64,000 nt of DNA, taken from assembly GCA_015057115.1 (NCBI GenBank), contig SVEZ01000004.1, positions 1 to 64,000 on the forward strand, written 5' to 3'. The position numbers and the translations under genes are program-made. This document shows, piece after piece, positions 41,733 to 50,672 of this stretch (positions are counted from its first letter, which is position 1; each line of letters begins with the position of its first letter). The notes beneath the pieces are model-generated. The model saw nothing but the letters and a program-made list of their open reading frames with translations. It was not told the DNA's origin and did no database searches. Origin of the DNA: Lachnospiraceae bacterium. GTDB lineage: Bacteria; Bacillota; Clostridia; Lachnospirales; Lachnospiraceae.

Positions 41733-41738
41733 CCATTT

Positions 41739-42524
41739 CTATTCACAAATAGACCCAACCCGATCTTCCGCCCAGGAATACTGTTTCATATATTCTCCAC
41801 GGAAATTTCTTAATGCCTGGGCATCATTTTCCATAGCTTCATAATAATCGCAGGAAAAGCTATCCGGTGCTATGGCGTATGCATTGCGCCCCTGCACCAG
41901 CACATCCTCGCAGCCAATCTTGGCAAAAGACTGTTTCAGTTCACGAACCAACTGGGCAAAATAATTCTTCTGTTTCTCGGAATCATCCGCCTCGTCACCC
42001 CATAAGACGGCACGAATTTCCGCATTGGTTGCTGTTGCGCCCTTCAAATCCACCAGATAGGCAAAGATTTCCTTAGCCTGACTTCTTCCGAACTTCACCG
42101 GTTCTCCATGGTAAAATACTTCAAAATTTCCAAAGCATTGAACAAAAAGGCCGTCCCGATATCTGGGAACCGGATTTCGCAAATTGGAAAGTACCTCTTT
42201 TATGTCTTCCTCCATAACCGGTTTCAGAAGATATCCACTTACAAACAGCTTCAGCGCATCCAATGCATATTGGGGGTGTGCCGTAGTCATAATAATATTG
42301 ATTCTCGGCCACAGCTCCTTCAACTCTTTCGCCAGTTCCAATCCAGATGTCCCCGGCATATCCACATCCATGAAAACCACGTCAAACTTCCTAGCAGCAC
42401 AAAGTCTCCTGGCTTCATCCGGTGAATTGGCCAATGCAACCATTTCTCCCGGGCAGTGCTTTTTCACAACTCGTTCCAAATCCCGCAACGCTGGGACCTC
42501 ATCGTCTACAAGGAGCACTCGCAT
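41739..42524 (-). CDS. Response regulator with SARP/BTAD-like output domain
   Basis: This 261-residue protein has an N-terminal receiver domain (VLLVDDE, phosphorylatable Asp in VVFMDVDMPG, Thr in IMTTAHPQ, Lys in LLKPVMEED) and a C-terminal winged-helix plus BTAD-like region typical of SARP regulators (CFGNFEVFYHGEPVKFGRSQAKE). Such regulators activate transcription. The ATG at 42522-42524 follows AAAGGTGGGG. It lies directly upstream of the surface-protein gene and 194 bp from it, and may control that gene with the kinase at 35408-36694. Pairing is inferred from position. Confidence 0.85.
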   Translation of the reverse strand: MRVLLVDDEVPALRDLERVVKKHCPGEMVALANSPDEARRLCAARKFDVVFMDVDMPGTSGLELAKELKELWPRINIIMTTAHPQYALDALKLFVSGYLLKPVMEEDIKEVLSNLRNPVPRYRDGLFVQCFGNFEVFYHGEPVKFGRSQAKEIFAYLVDLKGATATNAEIRAVLWGDEADDSEKQKNYFAQLVRELKQSFAKIGCEDVLVQGRNAYAIAPDSFSCDYYEAMENDAQALRNFRGEYMKQYSWAEDRVGSICE

Positions 42525-42552
42525 CCAACCCCACCTTTCTATTATCATACTA

Positions 42553-43167
42553 TTATAATAGTAGATTTATTGCTTTCAAGCAATGGTTCTTCATTTTTAT
42601 TTGGTAGACATCATATCCCTTCCTGTCCGGATGTCGTTTTGTCCACATATGACAGGCTATACCATAGCCTACCAATTCTGTAATAAGAATACTTCTTATT
42701 TCCTCTTCATCCGCATTTTGAATGATACCCTCTCTTTGTCCCAACTGTGCCAGCCCGGCAAAAAACAAATCCATTCCCTTGGTATCTTCACAGCGTGTAT
42801 GGGTTTCTTCCTCTTCCGCTCCTGCCAGAGCATGACGAAACAGCACTCCCATTCCCGCCTCATTTTCCAACATGTCATCAATTGCCTTACAGCAGGCTTC
42901 AATGGCTTCGGCAAAGTTCCCCGCTGTGCCTACCCGCTCACAGAGCCATTTTACCTTCTGGTCAAAATAGTAAATCTGCGCTTCCAGCAAAAGTTCTTCC
43001 TTGGATTTAAAATACTCATAGGCAGTACCTTTCCCTATGCCGGCACGTTCCGTAATATCAATCACCTTCAGATCTTTGACGTCGGCCCCCTCTTCCAAAA
43101 GAGCCGCCACGGCGTCAAATAATCGTATCATTTTCTCGGTAGGTTCTTTATAAATTGGTGATATCAT
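42553..43167 (-). CDS. TetR family transcriptional repressor
   Basis: This 204-residue protein has an N-terminal helix-turn-helix of TetR type (KVIDITERAGIGKGTAYEYFKSKEELLLEA, within residues 36-66) and a helical ligand domain. The ATG at 43167 follows GGAGG and overlaps the end of the RND gene by 20 nt. The RND promoter contains an ACCGACCGGTCGGT palindrome, a typical TetR site, so the protein probably represses the efflux operon, including itself. The inducer is unknown. Confidence 0.9.
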   Translation of the reverse strand: MISPIYKEPTEKMIRLFDAVAALLEEGADVKDLKVIDITERAGIGKGTAYEYFKSKEELLLEAQIYYFDQKVKWLCERVGTAGNFAEAIEACCKAIDDMLENEAGMGVLFRHALAGAEEEETHTRCEDTKGMDLFFAGLAQLGQREGIIQNADEEEIRSILITELVGYGIACHMWTKRHPDRKGYDVYQIKMKNHCLKAINLLL

Positions 43168-46100
43168 CGTCGATTTCCTCCTTCACCATGCTCTTTTCCC
43201 GATGGAACAGGTCGTAGATACACGGTACCACAAACAGGGTCAAAAGCGTTCCGTACACCAGACCGCCAATGGTTACAATTGCCATTGGCTGTACCATATC
43301 CGAACCCATCCCCGCACCGATAGCAGTGGTGGACATGGCAAGGATGGTGGTCAGCGCCGTCATCATAATGGGGCGCAAACGTGTTCTTCCTGCTTCAATC
43401 AGGGCACTCTTTTTATCCATACCGGTTTCACGCAGCTGATTTACATAATCCACCAGCACGATACCGTTATTAACGATGATACCCGCCAGCATTACAAATC
43501 CCAGCATTGCGATCACGCTTACTTCATTTCCCGTAAAGTAAAGTCCCAGGAAACCACCGGTAAATGCCAACGGAATTGTAAACATAATAATGAATGGCGA
43601 CAGCAGAGACTGGAACTGCGCTACCATAATCAGGTAGATAAAGGCAACAGCCACCAAAAGCATTAAGGTCAGCTGCTCCATAGCATCATTGATGGTCTCA
43701 TCTTCACCTGCCATGGTTACAGAATAGCCTTCCGGAACGCTTATTTTATTTAATTTCTTTTTAATTTCATTTGAAACAAGCCCTACATTGTGGTCATCAT
43801 CTATCTTTGCCGTTACGTCAATGTATCTGTTCTGTGCTTCACGAGAGATTTTACTTAAGCTTTCCTGCTCATCCAATTGTGCAATCTTCTTTAAAGAAAT
43901 CTCTTTCTCTTCGCCATCCATGGTCTTGTATGGAATTTTAATATTCTTAATCTCCTTTAGCGTCATGTCTGTTTCTTTATCGCTTTTAACAAACACATCA
44001 TAGTCCGCCGTATCGGTACTTAGGGTGGTGGCACTCTTGGGGTCCGCCAGTTCCTTCTGAACCCCCTGGTAAACCTGGGCAACCGTCAGGGAATACTTTG
44101 CCGCCTTTTTCTTATCTACCGTAATCTTCACTCCGGCAGTCATTTCTTCCAGGCCGCTTTCCACTTCCTTGGTTCCGGGCGTACCCTTTACTATCTTTTC
44201 CACCTGTCGGGTGAGTTTTTCCAGTTTTTCAAGGTCACGTCCTTCTACATGAACCTGAATTCCGCTGGTCATAAAGGATGAAATATCCATAGCAGATGCC
44301 TGTACCGTTAATTTCCCCTTCATTCCCTTGGTTCTTTTCTCAATCTCTTTTACAATTTGAGTATTACTAAGCTTCTTATCCTCTTTCAGAATGAGATACA
44401 TGATTATATCGCCGCTTCCGCCGCTACTCCCCCTGCTCATCATGCTCATTCCGCTTCCACTTCCGGTCATAGCACCTACGGTTTCCACATCTTTAATTTC
44501 CAGCATTTTCGCCATAATGGAATCGGACAACTCTTTGGCCTCTGCCAGCTTCATGTCCTTGGGAACTTCCAGAGTTGCGGTCATCTGGGTACTCTCCATC
44601 GCCGGCAAGAAGGCTGTTCCGCGACTCATACTTGCATAGGCACTGCCAATCAGTAATGCCAGCGCCAGTAAAAGTACCAGCGGTTTCACACGCAATGCTC
44701 CTTTTAACATTTTAGCATAAAAGTTCTGAATTCTGTCTAAAATCTTATGTTCTTTTTCCTTATTCTTCGCCAGTACTCCGGATGCCATCATAGGCACAAA
44801 GCTTAATGCAATCAAAAGGCTGGCAAACAGGGAATAGGCAATGGTTAAGCCCATATCAACAAACAGCTGTCTTGTAACTCCATCGGTAAAAACAATCGGA
44901 AGGAATACGCAGGCGGTTGTCAACGTAGACGCCACAATGGCACCTGCCACCTGTTTCGCACCCTTCACCGCTGCCTCTTTTACCGGAAGTCCCAGGTTTC
45001 GCAAACGGTAGATATTCTCGATTACAACAATGGAGTTATCCACAAGCATTCCAATTCCCAGCGCCAATCCGGATAAGGAAATCACATTTAAGGTTACATT
45101 GCTGAAATACATCAGCACCACTGCCGTTACCACACTCACCGGGATGGAAATGGCAATAACCAGTGTAGGTTTTAAATCCCGGAGGAATAACAGCAGAATA
45201 ATAATGGCAAGAATACCGCCCACCACCATATTTTGCACTACGGAATTCACAATGTAACCGATATAAATCCCCTGGTCCATAATGGTTTTGGTACTTAAGC
45301 CTTCTTCTTCTTTCTCCAGACTCTGTAACTTCTTAATAGCTGCCTTCGTTACATCGCCGGTGGAATAACCGGTCTGCTTCTCCATGGTAAGTAAAATACC
45401 CGGTTCCCCGTTAATACTGGTATATACGTCTGCGGAGTTATCGACAAATTCCACCTTTGCAATATCTTTTAAATAGATGGGTTTCACACCCTTTAATCCC
45501 ATGTCCAAAAGAATCAGATTGTTTAACTGCTTCTTCTCGGAAAGATCGTCTCCCACGCGGATTAAATACTTCTCTCCATCCTTTTCCACATAACCTGCCG
45601 GCATATCGAAATTCTGAGCTGTCAGCATACCACCCACTGCATCCTGAGTTAGAATCTTGGTGAGATCCGCCGCATCCATAGCCGCTTTCTTGCTGTCCTT
45701 CAAGGACTGTAGGGCATCCGACAAACTGGTCTTTCCGCTGGCCATCTGCGCAGATGCGCTTCCCATATCCACTGCTCCGGAAATCTGGGCTGCATTTAGC
45801 TTGGCAAGGTTTTCGTTAATGGTCTCAATTCCCTTGTCGATTTTCTTAATATTCTTCTCAATGGAAGTCATACCTGCCTTGATGGTTGCATCAATCTGCT
45901 CATTTCCCGTAAGGCTTGCTTCCATTTCCGCCAGTTTTTCCGAAAGCTTGGTCTTGCTCTGCATCAATTCCACTTTCTGATCCGTCAGCTTATTTACGGC
46001 ATCCGTAGTGGAATCAATCAGCTTATCCTGTCCGCTTTTCAGCTGGCTGCCCTGACTGCTTAAGGTATTCTGCGCCTTTTTAATATCCGCCTCTGCTTTG

Positions 46101-46723
46101 GCGAACTTCTTGTTCAGCGCTTTTTTCACTTCTTTGTTCAGCTTTGCAATTTTGTCGGAATCCAGGGTCACCTGAATGTTGGTTTCCACTCCGCCTGATA
46201 CGGTTACACGGGCAATTCCCGCCACACTCTCTACTTCCGGAACCACTTCATTGTCCACATATTCCGTTAACTCCTGGGGACTCAGACCCTCTTTGGACAC
46301 TGCGCTGATTAAAACCGGCATCATATCCGGGTTAATCTTCATAATGCTGGGATTTCCCACATTATCATCCCACTGCGCCTTTAATGCGTCCAGACTTTCA
46401 CGCATCTCCACCGTAATGGCGTCCATGTTGGCATTCTGCTCAAATTCCAACACTACCATGGACACATTATCCTGGGAAATCGAAGATACCTTCTTAATAT
46501 CTGTCATAGATGCCATGGTAGCCTCAATGGGGGCAGAGATTTTCTTCTCCACCTCTTCCGGGGACGCTCCCACATCTGATGTGATAACAATGGCATAGGG
46601 GAAGTTCATACTGGGCAACAGGTCTGACGACATTCTGGTTATGGCAATATATCCCAAAATCACCAACAGTACGATTCCCACCACTACTGTATATGGTTTC
46701 TTTACACTAAACTTAGAAATCAT
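43148..46723 (-). CDS. RND family efflux permease with a coiled-coil insertion
   Basis: This 1191-residue HAE1-type resistance-nodulation-division transporter has the usual duplicated layout: 12 membrane helices with two large external loops, and the conserved DNSIVVIENIYR, GVAL-type helix 4 and TIGGLVYGT segments. It differs from typical RND pumps by about 160 residues (roughly 196-355) inserted in the first external loop, rich in K, E, A, Q and S and predicted to be coiled coil. SwrC-type pumps of Firmicutes often act without an outer-membrane channel. It overlaps the TetR gene and is preceded by a promoter with a TetR-type operator. Confidence 0.88.
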   Translation of the reverse strand: MISKFSVKKPYTVVVGIVLLVILGYIAITRMSSDLLPSMNFPYAIVITSDVGASPEEVEKKISAPIEATMASMTDIKKVSSISQDNVSMVVLEFEQNANMDAITVEMRESLDALKAQWDDNVGNPSIMKINPDMMPVLISAVSKEGLSPQELTEYVDNEVVPEVESVAGIARVTVSGGVETNIQVTLDSDKIAKLNKEVKKALNKKFAKAEADIKKAQNTLSSQGSQLKSGQDKLIDSTTDAVNKLTDQKVELMQSKTKLSEKLAEMEASLTGNEQIDATIKAGMTSIEKNIKKIDKGIETINENLAKLNAAQISGAVDMGSASAQMASGKTSLSDALQSLKDSKKAAMDAADLTKILTQDAVGGMLTAQNFDMPAGYVEKDGEKYLIRVGDDLSEKKQLNNLILLDMGLKGVKPIYLKDIAKVEFVDNSADVYTSINGEPGILLTMEKQTGYSTGDVTKAAIKKLQSLEKEEEGLSTKTIMDQGIYIGYIVNSVVQNMVVGGILAIIILLLFLRDLKPTLVIAISIPVSVVTAVVLMYFSNVTLNVISLSGLALGIGMLVDNSIVVIENIYRLRNLGLPVKEAAVKGAKQVAGAIVASTLTTACVFLPIVFTDGVTRQLFVDMGLTIAYSLFASLLIALSFVPMMASGVLAKNKEKEHKILDRIQNFYAKMLKGALRVKPLVLLLALALLIGSAYASMSRGTAFLPAMESTQMTATLEVPKDMKLAEAKELSDSIMAKMLEIKDVETVGAMTGSGSGMSMMSRGSSGGSGDIIMYLILKEDKKLSNTQIVKEIEKRTKGMKGKLTVQASAMDISSFMTSGIQVHVEGRDLEKLEKLTRQVEKIVKGTPGTKEVESGLEEMTAGVKITVDKKKAAKYSLTVAQVYQGVQKELADPKSATTLSTDTADYDVFVKSDKETDMTLKEIKNIKIPYKTMDGEEKEISLKKIAQLDEQESLSKISREAQNRYIDVTAKIDDDHNVGLVSNEIKKKLNKISVPEGYSVTMAGEDETINDAMEQLTLMLLVAVAFIYLIMVAQFQSLLSPFIIMFTIPLAFTGGFLGLYFTGNEVSVIAMLGFVMLAGIIVNNGIVLVDYVNQLRETGMDKKSALIEAGRTRLRPIMMTALTTILAMSTTAIGAGMGSDMVQPMAIVTIGGLVYGTLLTLFVVPCIYDLFHREKSMVKEEIDDDITNL

Positions 46724-46778
46724 GTTTTCCTCCTTCTTCTACTACTTCCGGTTCCGATTATACCGGCTTTCCATTCCG

Positions 46779-46792
46779 ACCGACCGGTCGGT
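46779..46792. promoter_or_regulatory. TetR operator of the RND efflux operon
   Basis: The perfect palindrome ACCGACCGGTCGGT lies 14 bp downstream of the -10 box, covering the predicted transcription start of the RND operon. Such ACCGAC / GTCGGT sites are typical of TetR repressors. Confidence 0.75.
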
Positions 46793-46805
46793 TTTTTGGA
46801 TTCTT

Positions 46806-46834
46806 ATTGTAACATAGAATTTAATTGCACGCAA
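46806..46834 (-). promoter_or_regulatory. Promoter of the RND-tetR operon
   Basis: On the minus strand TTGCGT (46829-46834) and TACAAT (46806-46811) are separated by 17 bp. Confidence 0.6.
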
Positions 46835-46873
46835 GAGATTTTCGCAACAAAAAAATGAACTTCCTTTGTCCAC

Positions 46874-46902
46874 TTGCGGATCATCCTTCAATTTAGTATA
46901 CT
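46874..46902 (+). promoter_or_regulatory. Promoter of the lysR gene
   Basis: TTGCGG (46874-46879) and TATACT (46897-46902) are separated by 17 bp, 39 bp upstream of the ATG. It is divergent from the RND promoter. Confidence 0.6.
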
Positions 46903-46941
46903 GTGAAAGAGAAATGACACCTACTGTATAAGGAGAAAACC

Positions 46942-47826
46942 ATGACCCTTCGACATTTTAAGATTTATACAACCGTATACGTAGAACGAAATATGACAGC
47001 CGCAGCCAATAAACTTTTTATGTCCCAGCCTTCTGTAAGCCAGGCTATTAAAGAACTGGAAAAGCATTACCAGACCGTGCTGTTTGAGCGCTTTCCCAAA
47101 GAGTTAAAACCTACGGAAGCAGGAGATCTTTTATATGATTATGCCAGCAATATTCTGGATATGAATACCGAGCTTGAGGACATGATGAAAAAAGGAAGCA
47201 GCCAGCATATCCTCCGGGTAGGTAGCAATGATACCGCCGGAACCACTCTATTGGACCAGCTTTTAATGCAATATACACTGGATCATCCTCTTGAAAAAGT
47301 GAAGGTTCATGTTAACCGTAGTATTATCATAGCGGATATGCTACGCACCAACGATTTGGATATTATCCTTACAGACGAATTCCCCTACGCTCCCGATTTA
47401 TACAGCGAAGTAATTAAGCAGGATGAGTTTATCGCAGTTGCTTCTCCCGATTATCCCGGATTACCGGAAAATCTTGTGGCAGATGCCTCTTACTTGTCCG
47501 GTGTGCGCCTGTTATTACGGGAAAGCGGAACCGACGAACGTGATTATTTGGATCAATATATGAAAAATAAGGGCTATATGGTAGTTCCTTTTTGGGAAAG
47601 CATCAGCTTCGATATTTTAAAGAACTCTGCCATTGAGAAAATGGGTATTACTATTCTCCCCTCACATGCAGCAGAAAAAGAACTGCAAAGCGGTAAACTG
47701 ATTAAACTAACCATTCCGGACTTTGATTTTCACCAGTCCTTTGTATTGGGCTGGCAGAAAAACAAATATCTTTCAGTGCCAATTATTGAGTTTGTAAACC
47801 TTTGCCGTGGAATCAAAAAGCCTTGA
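46942..47826 (+). CDS. LysR family transcriptional regulator
   Basis: This 294-residue protein has the N-terminal LysR helix-turn-helix (NMTAAANKLFMSQPSVSQAIKELEKHYQ, residues about 17-45) and a C-terminal effector-binding domain. The ATG follows AAGGAG. It is divergent from the RND operon with 218 bp between, and precedes panD by 66 bp. panD has its own promoter, so a regulatory link to panD or the RND genes is only possible, not shown. Confidence 0.92.
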   Translation: MTLRHFKIYTTVYVERNMTAAANKLFMSQPSVSQAIKELEKHYQTVLFERFPKELKPTEAGDLLYDYASNILDMNTELEDMMKKGSSQHILRVGSNDTAGTTLLDQLLMQYTLDHPLEKVKVHVNRSIIIADMLRTNDLDIILTDEFPYAPDLYSEVIKQDEFIAVASPDYPGLPENLVADASYLSGVRLLLRESGTDERDYLDQYMKNKGYMVVPFWESISFDILKNSAIEKMGITILPSHAAEKELQSGKLIKLTIPDFDFHQSFVLGWQKNKYLSVPIIEFVNLCRGIKKP

Positions 47827-47851
47827 ATCTCCCACTCCTTTGTGATAAAAT
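47823..47851 (+). promoter_or_regulatory. Promoter of panD
   Basis: TTGAAT (47823-47828) and TAAAAT (47846-47851) are separated by 17 bp, 41 bp upstream of the panD start. Confidence 0.55.
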
Positions 47852-47892
47852 AGAAGGCTGTAGGAATTTGTTTAGAATTGGAGTGTGAAAAC

Positions 47893-48297
47893 ATGGAAAT
47901 TTCGATGTTACAGGGAAAAATTCATCGCGCCGTTGTAACCCAGGCCGAGCCGGATTACGTAGGCAGCATTACCGTAGATCCTGTATTGCTTGAAGCAGCA
48001 GGAATTCGCGAATATCAGTATGTGCAGATTGCAGATGTGGAAAACGGCAATCGTTTTGAGACCTATACAATAGAAGGTGAACCGGGTTCCGGTATGATTT
48101 GCTTAAACGGAGCAGCTGCTCTTATGGTAAAACCGGGAGATCATGTAATTATCATGGCTTATGCCAGCATGACACCGGAAGAGGCTGACAAGCATGTGCC
48201 GAATGTGGTCTTTGTTAACTCTAAGAATGAGATTGTGACAAAGACGCACTATGAGAAGCACGGTAAGTTGGAACATACTGTTGGTGATTTGTCGTAG
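47893..48297 (+). CDS. panD: Aspartate 1-decarboxylase
   Basis: This 134-residue pyruvoyl enzyme makes beta-alanine for pantothenate and CoA synthesis. The self-cleavage site is DYVGSIT, with Gly24-Ser25 giving the pyruvoyl group; the [15 protein letters not shown] and CLNGAAA segments match PanD. The length is normal and the C-terminus has an extra charged tail ending EHTVGDLS. The ATG at 47893 follows GGAGTG. panB and panC are not nearby. The long-hairpin repeat at 48306-48456, ending in TTTTT, follows the gene and probably terminates it. Confidence 0.93.
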   Translation: MEISMLQGKIHRAVVTQAEPDYVGSITVDPVLLEAAGIREYQYVQIADVENGNRFETYTIEGEPGSGMICLNGAAALMVKPGDHVIIMAYASMTPEEADKHVPNVVFVNSKNEIVTKTHYEKHGKLEHTVGDLS

Positions 48298-48305
48298 AAT
48301 AATAA

Positions 48306-48461
48306 CGTGCCCGTAAATATTTCATAGCAGGGACGCTTTCGCTTCGCCCTCGGCGTAACGGTACATAAGTGACCGGCCAAAAAGCTAACGCTTTTTACCC
48401 GCTCCCTAAGTACCGACGCCTCGCGAGACCCTGCTGCTGAAATATCTACGGGCACGTTTTT
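48306..48461 (+). repeat. Long-hairpin repeat, copy E3
   Basis: Outer arms CGTGCCCGTAAATATTTCA (48306-48324) and its complement (48438-48456, one mismatch) enclose AGCAGGG / CCCTGCT and the core GCGTAACGGTACATAAG (48353-48369) with CTAAGTACCGACGC (48406-48419). An inner AAAAAGC-TAAC-GCTTTTT hairpin tops it. TTTTT follows on the plus strand, so it can terminate panD; the opposite side faces the convergent cation-efflux gene. Confidence 0.75.
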
Positions 48462-48493
48462 ACATTACGCAAATCATCATCGTATTCTCCAAC

Positions 48494-49666
48494 TTAACGT
48501 GTGTGATAGGCTTCGTCTACTTTCACAGCTAGGAATAAAGTCTTATCCTCCTCATGAACCTTTTTCTGCAGTTCAGCAATCAATTCATCCCGGTCTTTTT
48601 CGTAACCTGCCGGGACTAATATGTCGAATACCAGGTTGGTGTGGGTTACTCCCGGCACTACCCGGAAATCATGAAGGCTTAATTCTTCGTCTATTTCTTT
48701 TAATAGTTTTACCACCATTAGACGCAATCGATCTGTTTTCTCGTCCCCCACTGCAATGGGATCCATGTGAATGGTGGCTTCACATCCTAATTTTTCTTTT
48801 AACTCGTTTTCCAAAATATCAATGGTATCATGAACCGCAAACATATCGCCATTCCCCGGCACTTCTGCGTGAAGGGAAATCATTACTCGCCCCGGTCCGT
48901 AATCATGTACCACAAGGTCATGCATTCCCAGTATCCCTTCCCGCCTCAACACGATTTCATAGATAGCATCCACAAATTCTCCGGTGGGTGGCTGCCCCAA
49001 CAATGGATCCATGGTCTCTTTTACCGCACCAAATCCGGCATATAAAACCAGTCCTGCCACAAACAGACCGCACCAGCCATCAATGTTAATATGCATGGTT
49101 TTGGCAAGAATCGTGCACAAGAATACCACGCTGGTGGATACTGCATCGCTTAAGCTGTCGGTTGAGGTTGCTCGCATGGCTGCGGAATTGATTTTATTTC
49201 CGATGGCGCGATTATAATAAGCCATATAACATTTCACAAGGATACTGACCACCAGGATCCCCAGAATCAGCGGTGAGGACTCAATTGCTTCCGGATGGCG
49301 AATCTTGCCTATGGACTCTTTTAAAAGCTCAAATCCCATTAACAGCACCAGGAAGGACACTATCAGTCCCGACACATATTCAATACGTCCATGACCAAAG
49401 GGATGATCCGGATCCGGTTTGCGTCCCGCATAACGAAATCCCACCAGGGTAATAATGGACGACCCTGCATCCGACAAACTGTTCATGGCATCCGCCACAA
49501 TGGCAATGGAGCCGCTTAAGGTTCCTGCCACGTATTTTCCCGCAAAAAGCAAAATATTAAAGAGAATTCCCAGGATACTGCAAAAACTTCCGTAACGCTC
49601 TCTTACTTCCTTATTCTGATATTCCTGATATTGGGGAATAAACCTCTTTGCCAAAAGTTGAATCAT
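48494..49666 (-). CDS. Cation diffusion facilitator transporter
   Basis: This 390-residue protein has six N-terminal membrane helices with the metal-site pattern IVADAMNSLSDAGSSI and the DPDHPFGHGRIEY segment of the family, and a C-terminal cytoplasmic domain of ferredoxin-like fold extended by another domain (to residue 390). CDF proteins export divalent metals such as Zn2+, Mn2+ or Fe2+ by proton exchange; the metal cannot be told here. The C-terminal extension is longer than in minimal members. It converges with panD across the E3 hairpin and follows glutaminase on the same strand. Confidence 0.88.
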   Translation of the reverse strand: MIQLLAKRFIPQYQEYQNKEVRERYGSFCSILGILFNILLFAGKYVAGTLSGSIAIVADAMNSLSDAGSSIITLVGFRYAGRKPDPDHPFGHGRIEYVSGLIVSFLVLLMGFELLKESIGKIRHPEAIESSPLILGILVVSILVKCYMAYYNRAIGNKINSAAMRATSTDSLSDAVSTSVVFLCTILAKTMHINIDGWCGLFVAGLVLYAGFGAVKETMDPLLGQPPTGEFVDAIYEIVLRREGILGMHDLVVHDYGPGRVMISLHAEVPGNGDMFAVHDTIDILENELKEKLGCEATIHMDPIAVGDEKTDRLRLMVVKLLKEIDEELSLHDFRVVPGVTHTNLVFDILVPAGYEKDRDELIAELQKKVHEEDKTLFLAVKVDEAYHTR

Positions 49667-49707
49667 TTTCTTCTCCTCCCGGCTTCAGGCTATTGTTGCT
49701 GAAGCTT

Positions 49708-50625
49708 TTAGAAAATACTTAAAAACATTTCCCTGGACAACCGTTCCAGCACCCGGATTCCCGCGTAGCTGTTGCCTTTGTCATCCAATCCCGGTGAAAA
49801 AATGCCGATTCCCATTCGCGTGGGAACCACCCCCATAATTCCACCGCCAACACCGGATTTTGCCGGAATTCCCACATTGATGGCAAATTCTCCGGATCCG
49901 TCATACATACCGCAGGTGGTTAGAATTGCGTTCACATACGTTGCATATTGACTTTCAAAAATCCGTTCATCACTTCTGGGTGGCTTACCGTGACTGGCAA
50001 AGCAGTAACCGATACATGCCAGGTCTTCACAGTTAATACTGATGGAGCATGCTTTAAAATAGGTATCCAGCACCGCGTCCACATCCCCGTCAATAAGTCC
50101 GTAGGATTTTAAAAGATAGGCAAGGGCACGATTCTTGTTTCCGGTACGTTTTTCCGACAGATATACGTCCTGATTTACCTCTATGGAGTCGTTACATGCC
50201 AGTTTTCTGGTAAGGTTTAATAATTTTTCAAACTTCTCCTCTTCGCTTCTGCCCTTAATTAAAGAGCACATGGCAATGGCTCCCATGTTCACCATGGGAT
50301 TTAAATGCTGGCTTTCCAGATTGCCTGCCCGCATATTAATAGCGTCAAAAGGTTTTCCCGTGGCTTCCACACCAATCCGTTCTTTTACAAACTCCTCTCC
50401 GTTGTCGATAAGGGCCTGTAAAAGAATAATGGTCTTAACCACACTCTGGATGGTAAAGGAATTCAGGTAATCTCCTGCCCGGTATACCTTTCCCGTGGTA
50501 CTGATGACACAAATTCCCAGCTGGTTCTTGTCCACCTTTGCAAGCTCCGGAATATAGCTTGCCACCTCCCCTTTCTCCACATACTGCTGACATTCTTCAA
50601 TTAAATTCTCTAATAATTGCTCCAT
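49708..50625 (-). CDS. glsA: Glutaminase A
   Basis: This 305-residue beta-lactamase-fold glutaminase converts glutamine to glutamate and ammonia. The catalytic Ser-x-x-Lys lies in FTIQSVVKTI (near residue 60), with further conserved segments AGNLESQHLNPMVNMGAI, NDSIEVNQDVYLSE and the SGVGGGIM loop near residue 250. The length equals the family norm. The ATG follows GAAGGAGAAAAAAATG-type purine-rich sequence. It is followed after 41 bp by the CDF gene on the same strand. Confidence 0.92.
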   Translation of the reverse strand: MEQLLENLIEECQQYVEKGEVASYIPELAKVDKNQLGICVISTTGKVYRAGDYLNSFTIQSVVKTIILLQALIDNGEEFVKERIGVEATGKPFDAINMRAGNLESQHLNPMVNMGAIAMCSLIKGRSEEEKFEKLLNLTRKLACNDSIEVNQDVYLSEKRTGNKNRALAYLLKSYGLIDGDVDAVLDTYFKACSISINCEDLACIGYCFASHGKPPRSDERIFESQYATYVNAILTTCGMYDGSGEFAINVGIPAKSGVGGGIMGVVPTRMGIGIFSPGLDDKGNSYAGIRVLERLSREMFLSIF

Positions 50626-50672
50626 TTTTTTCTCCTTCTTATATTAAAATCCTTTTCATCCATAACCCTTCC

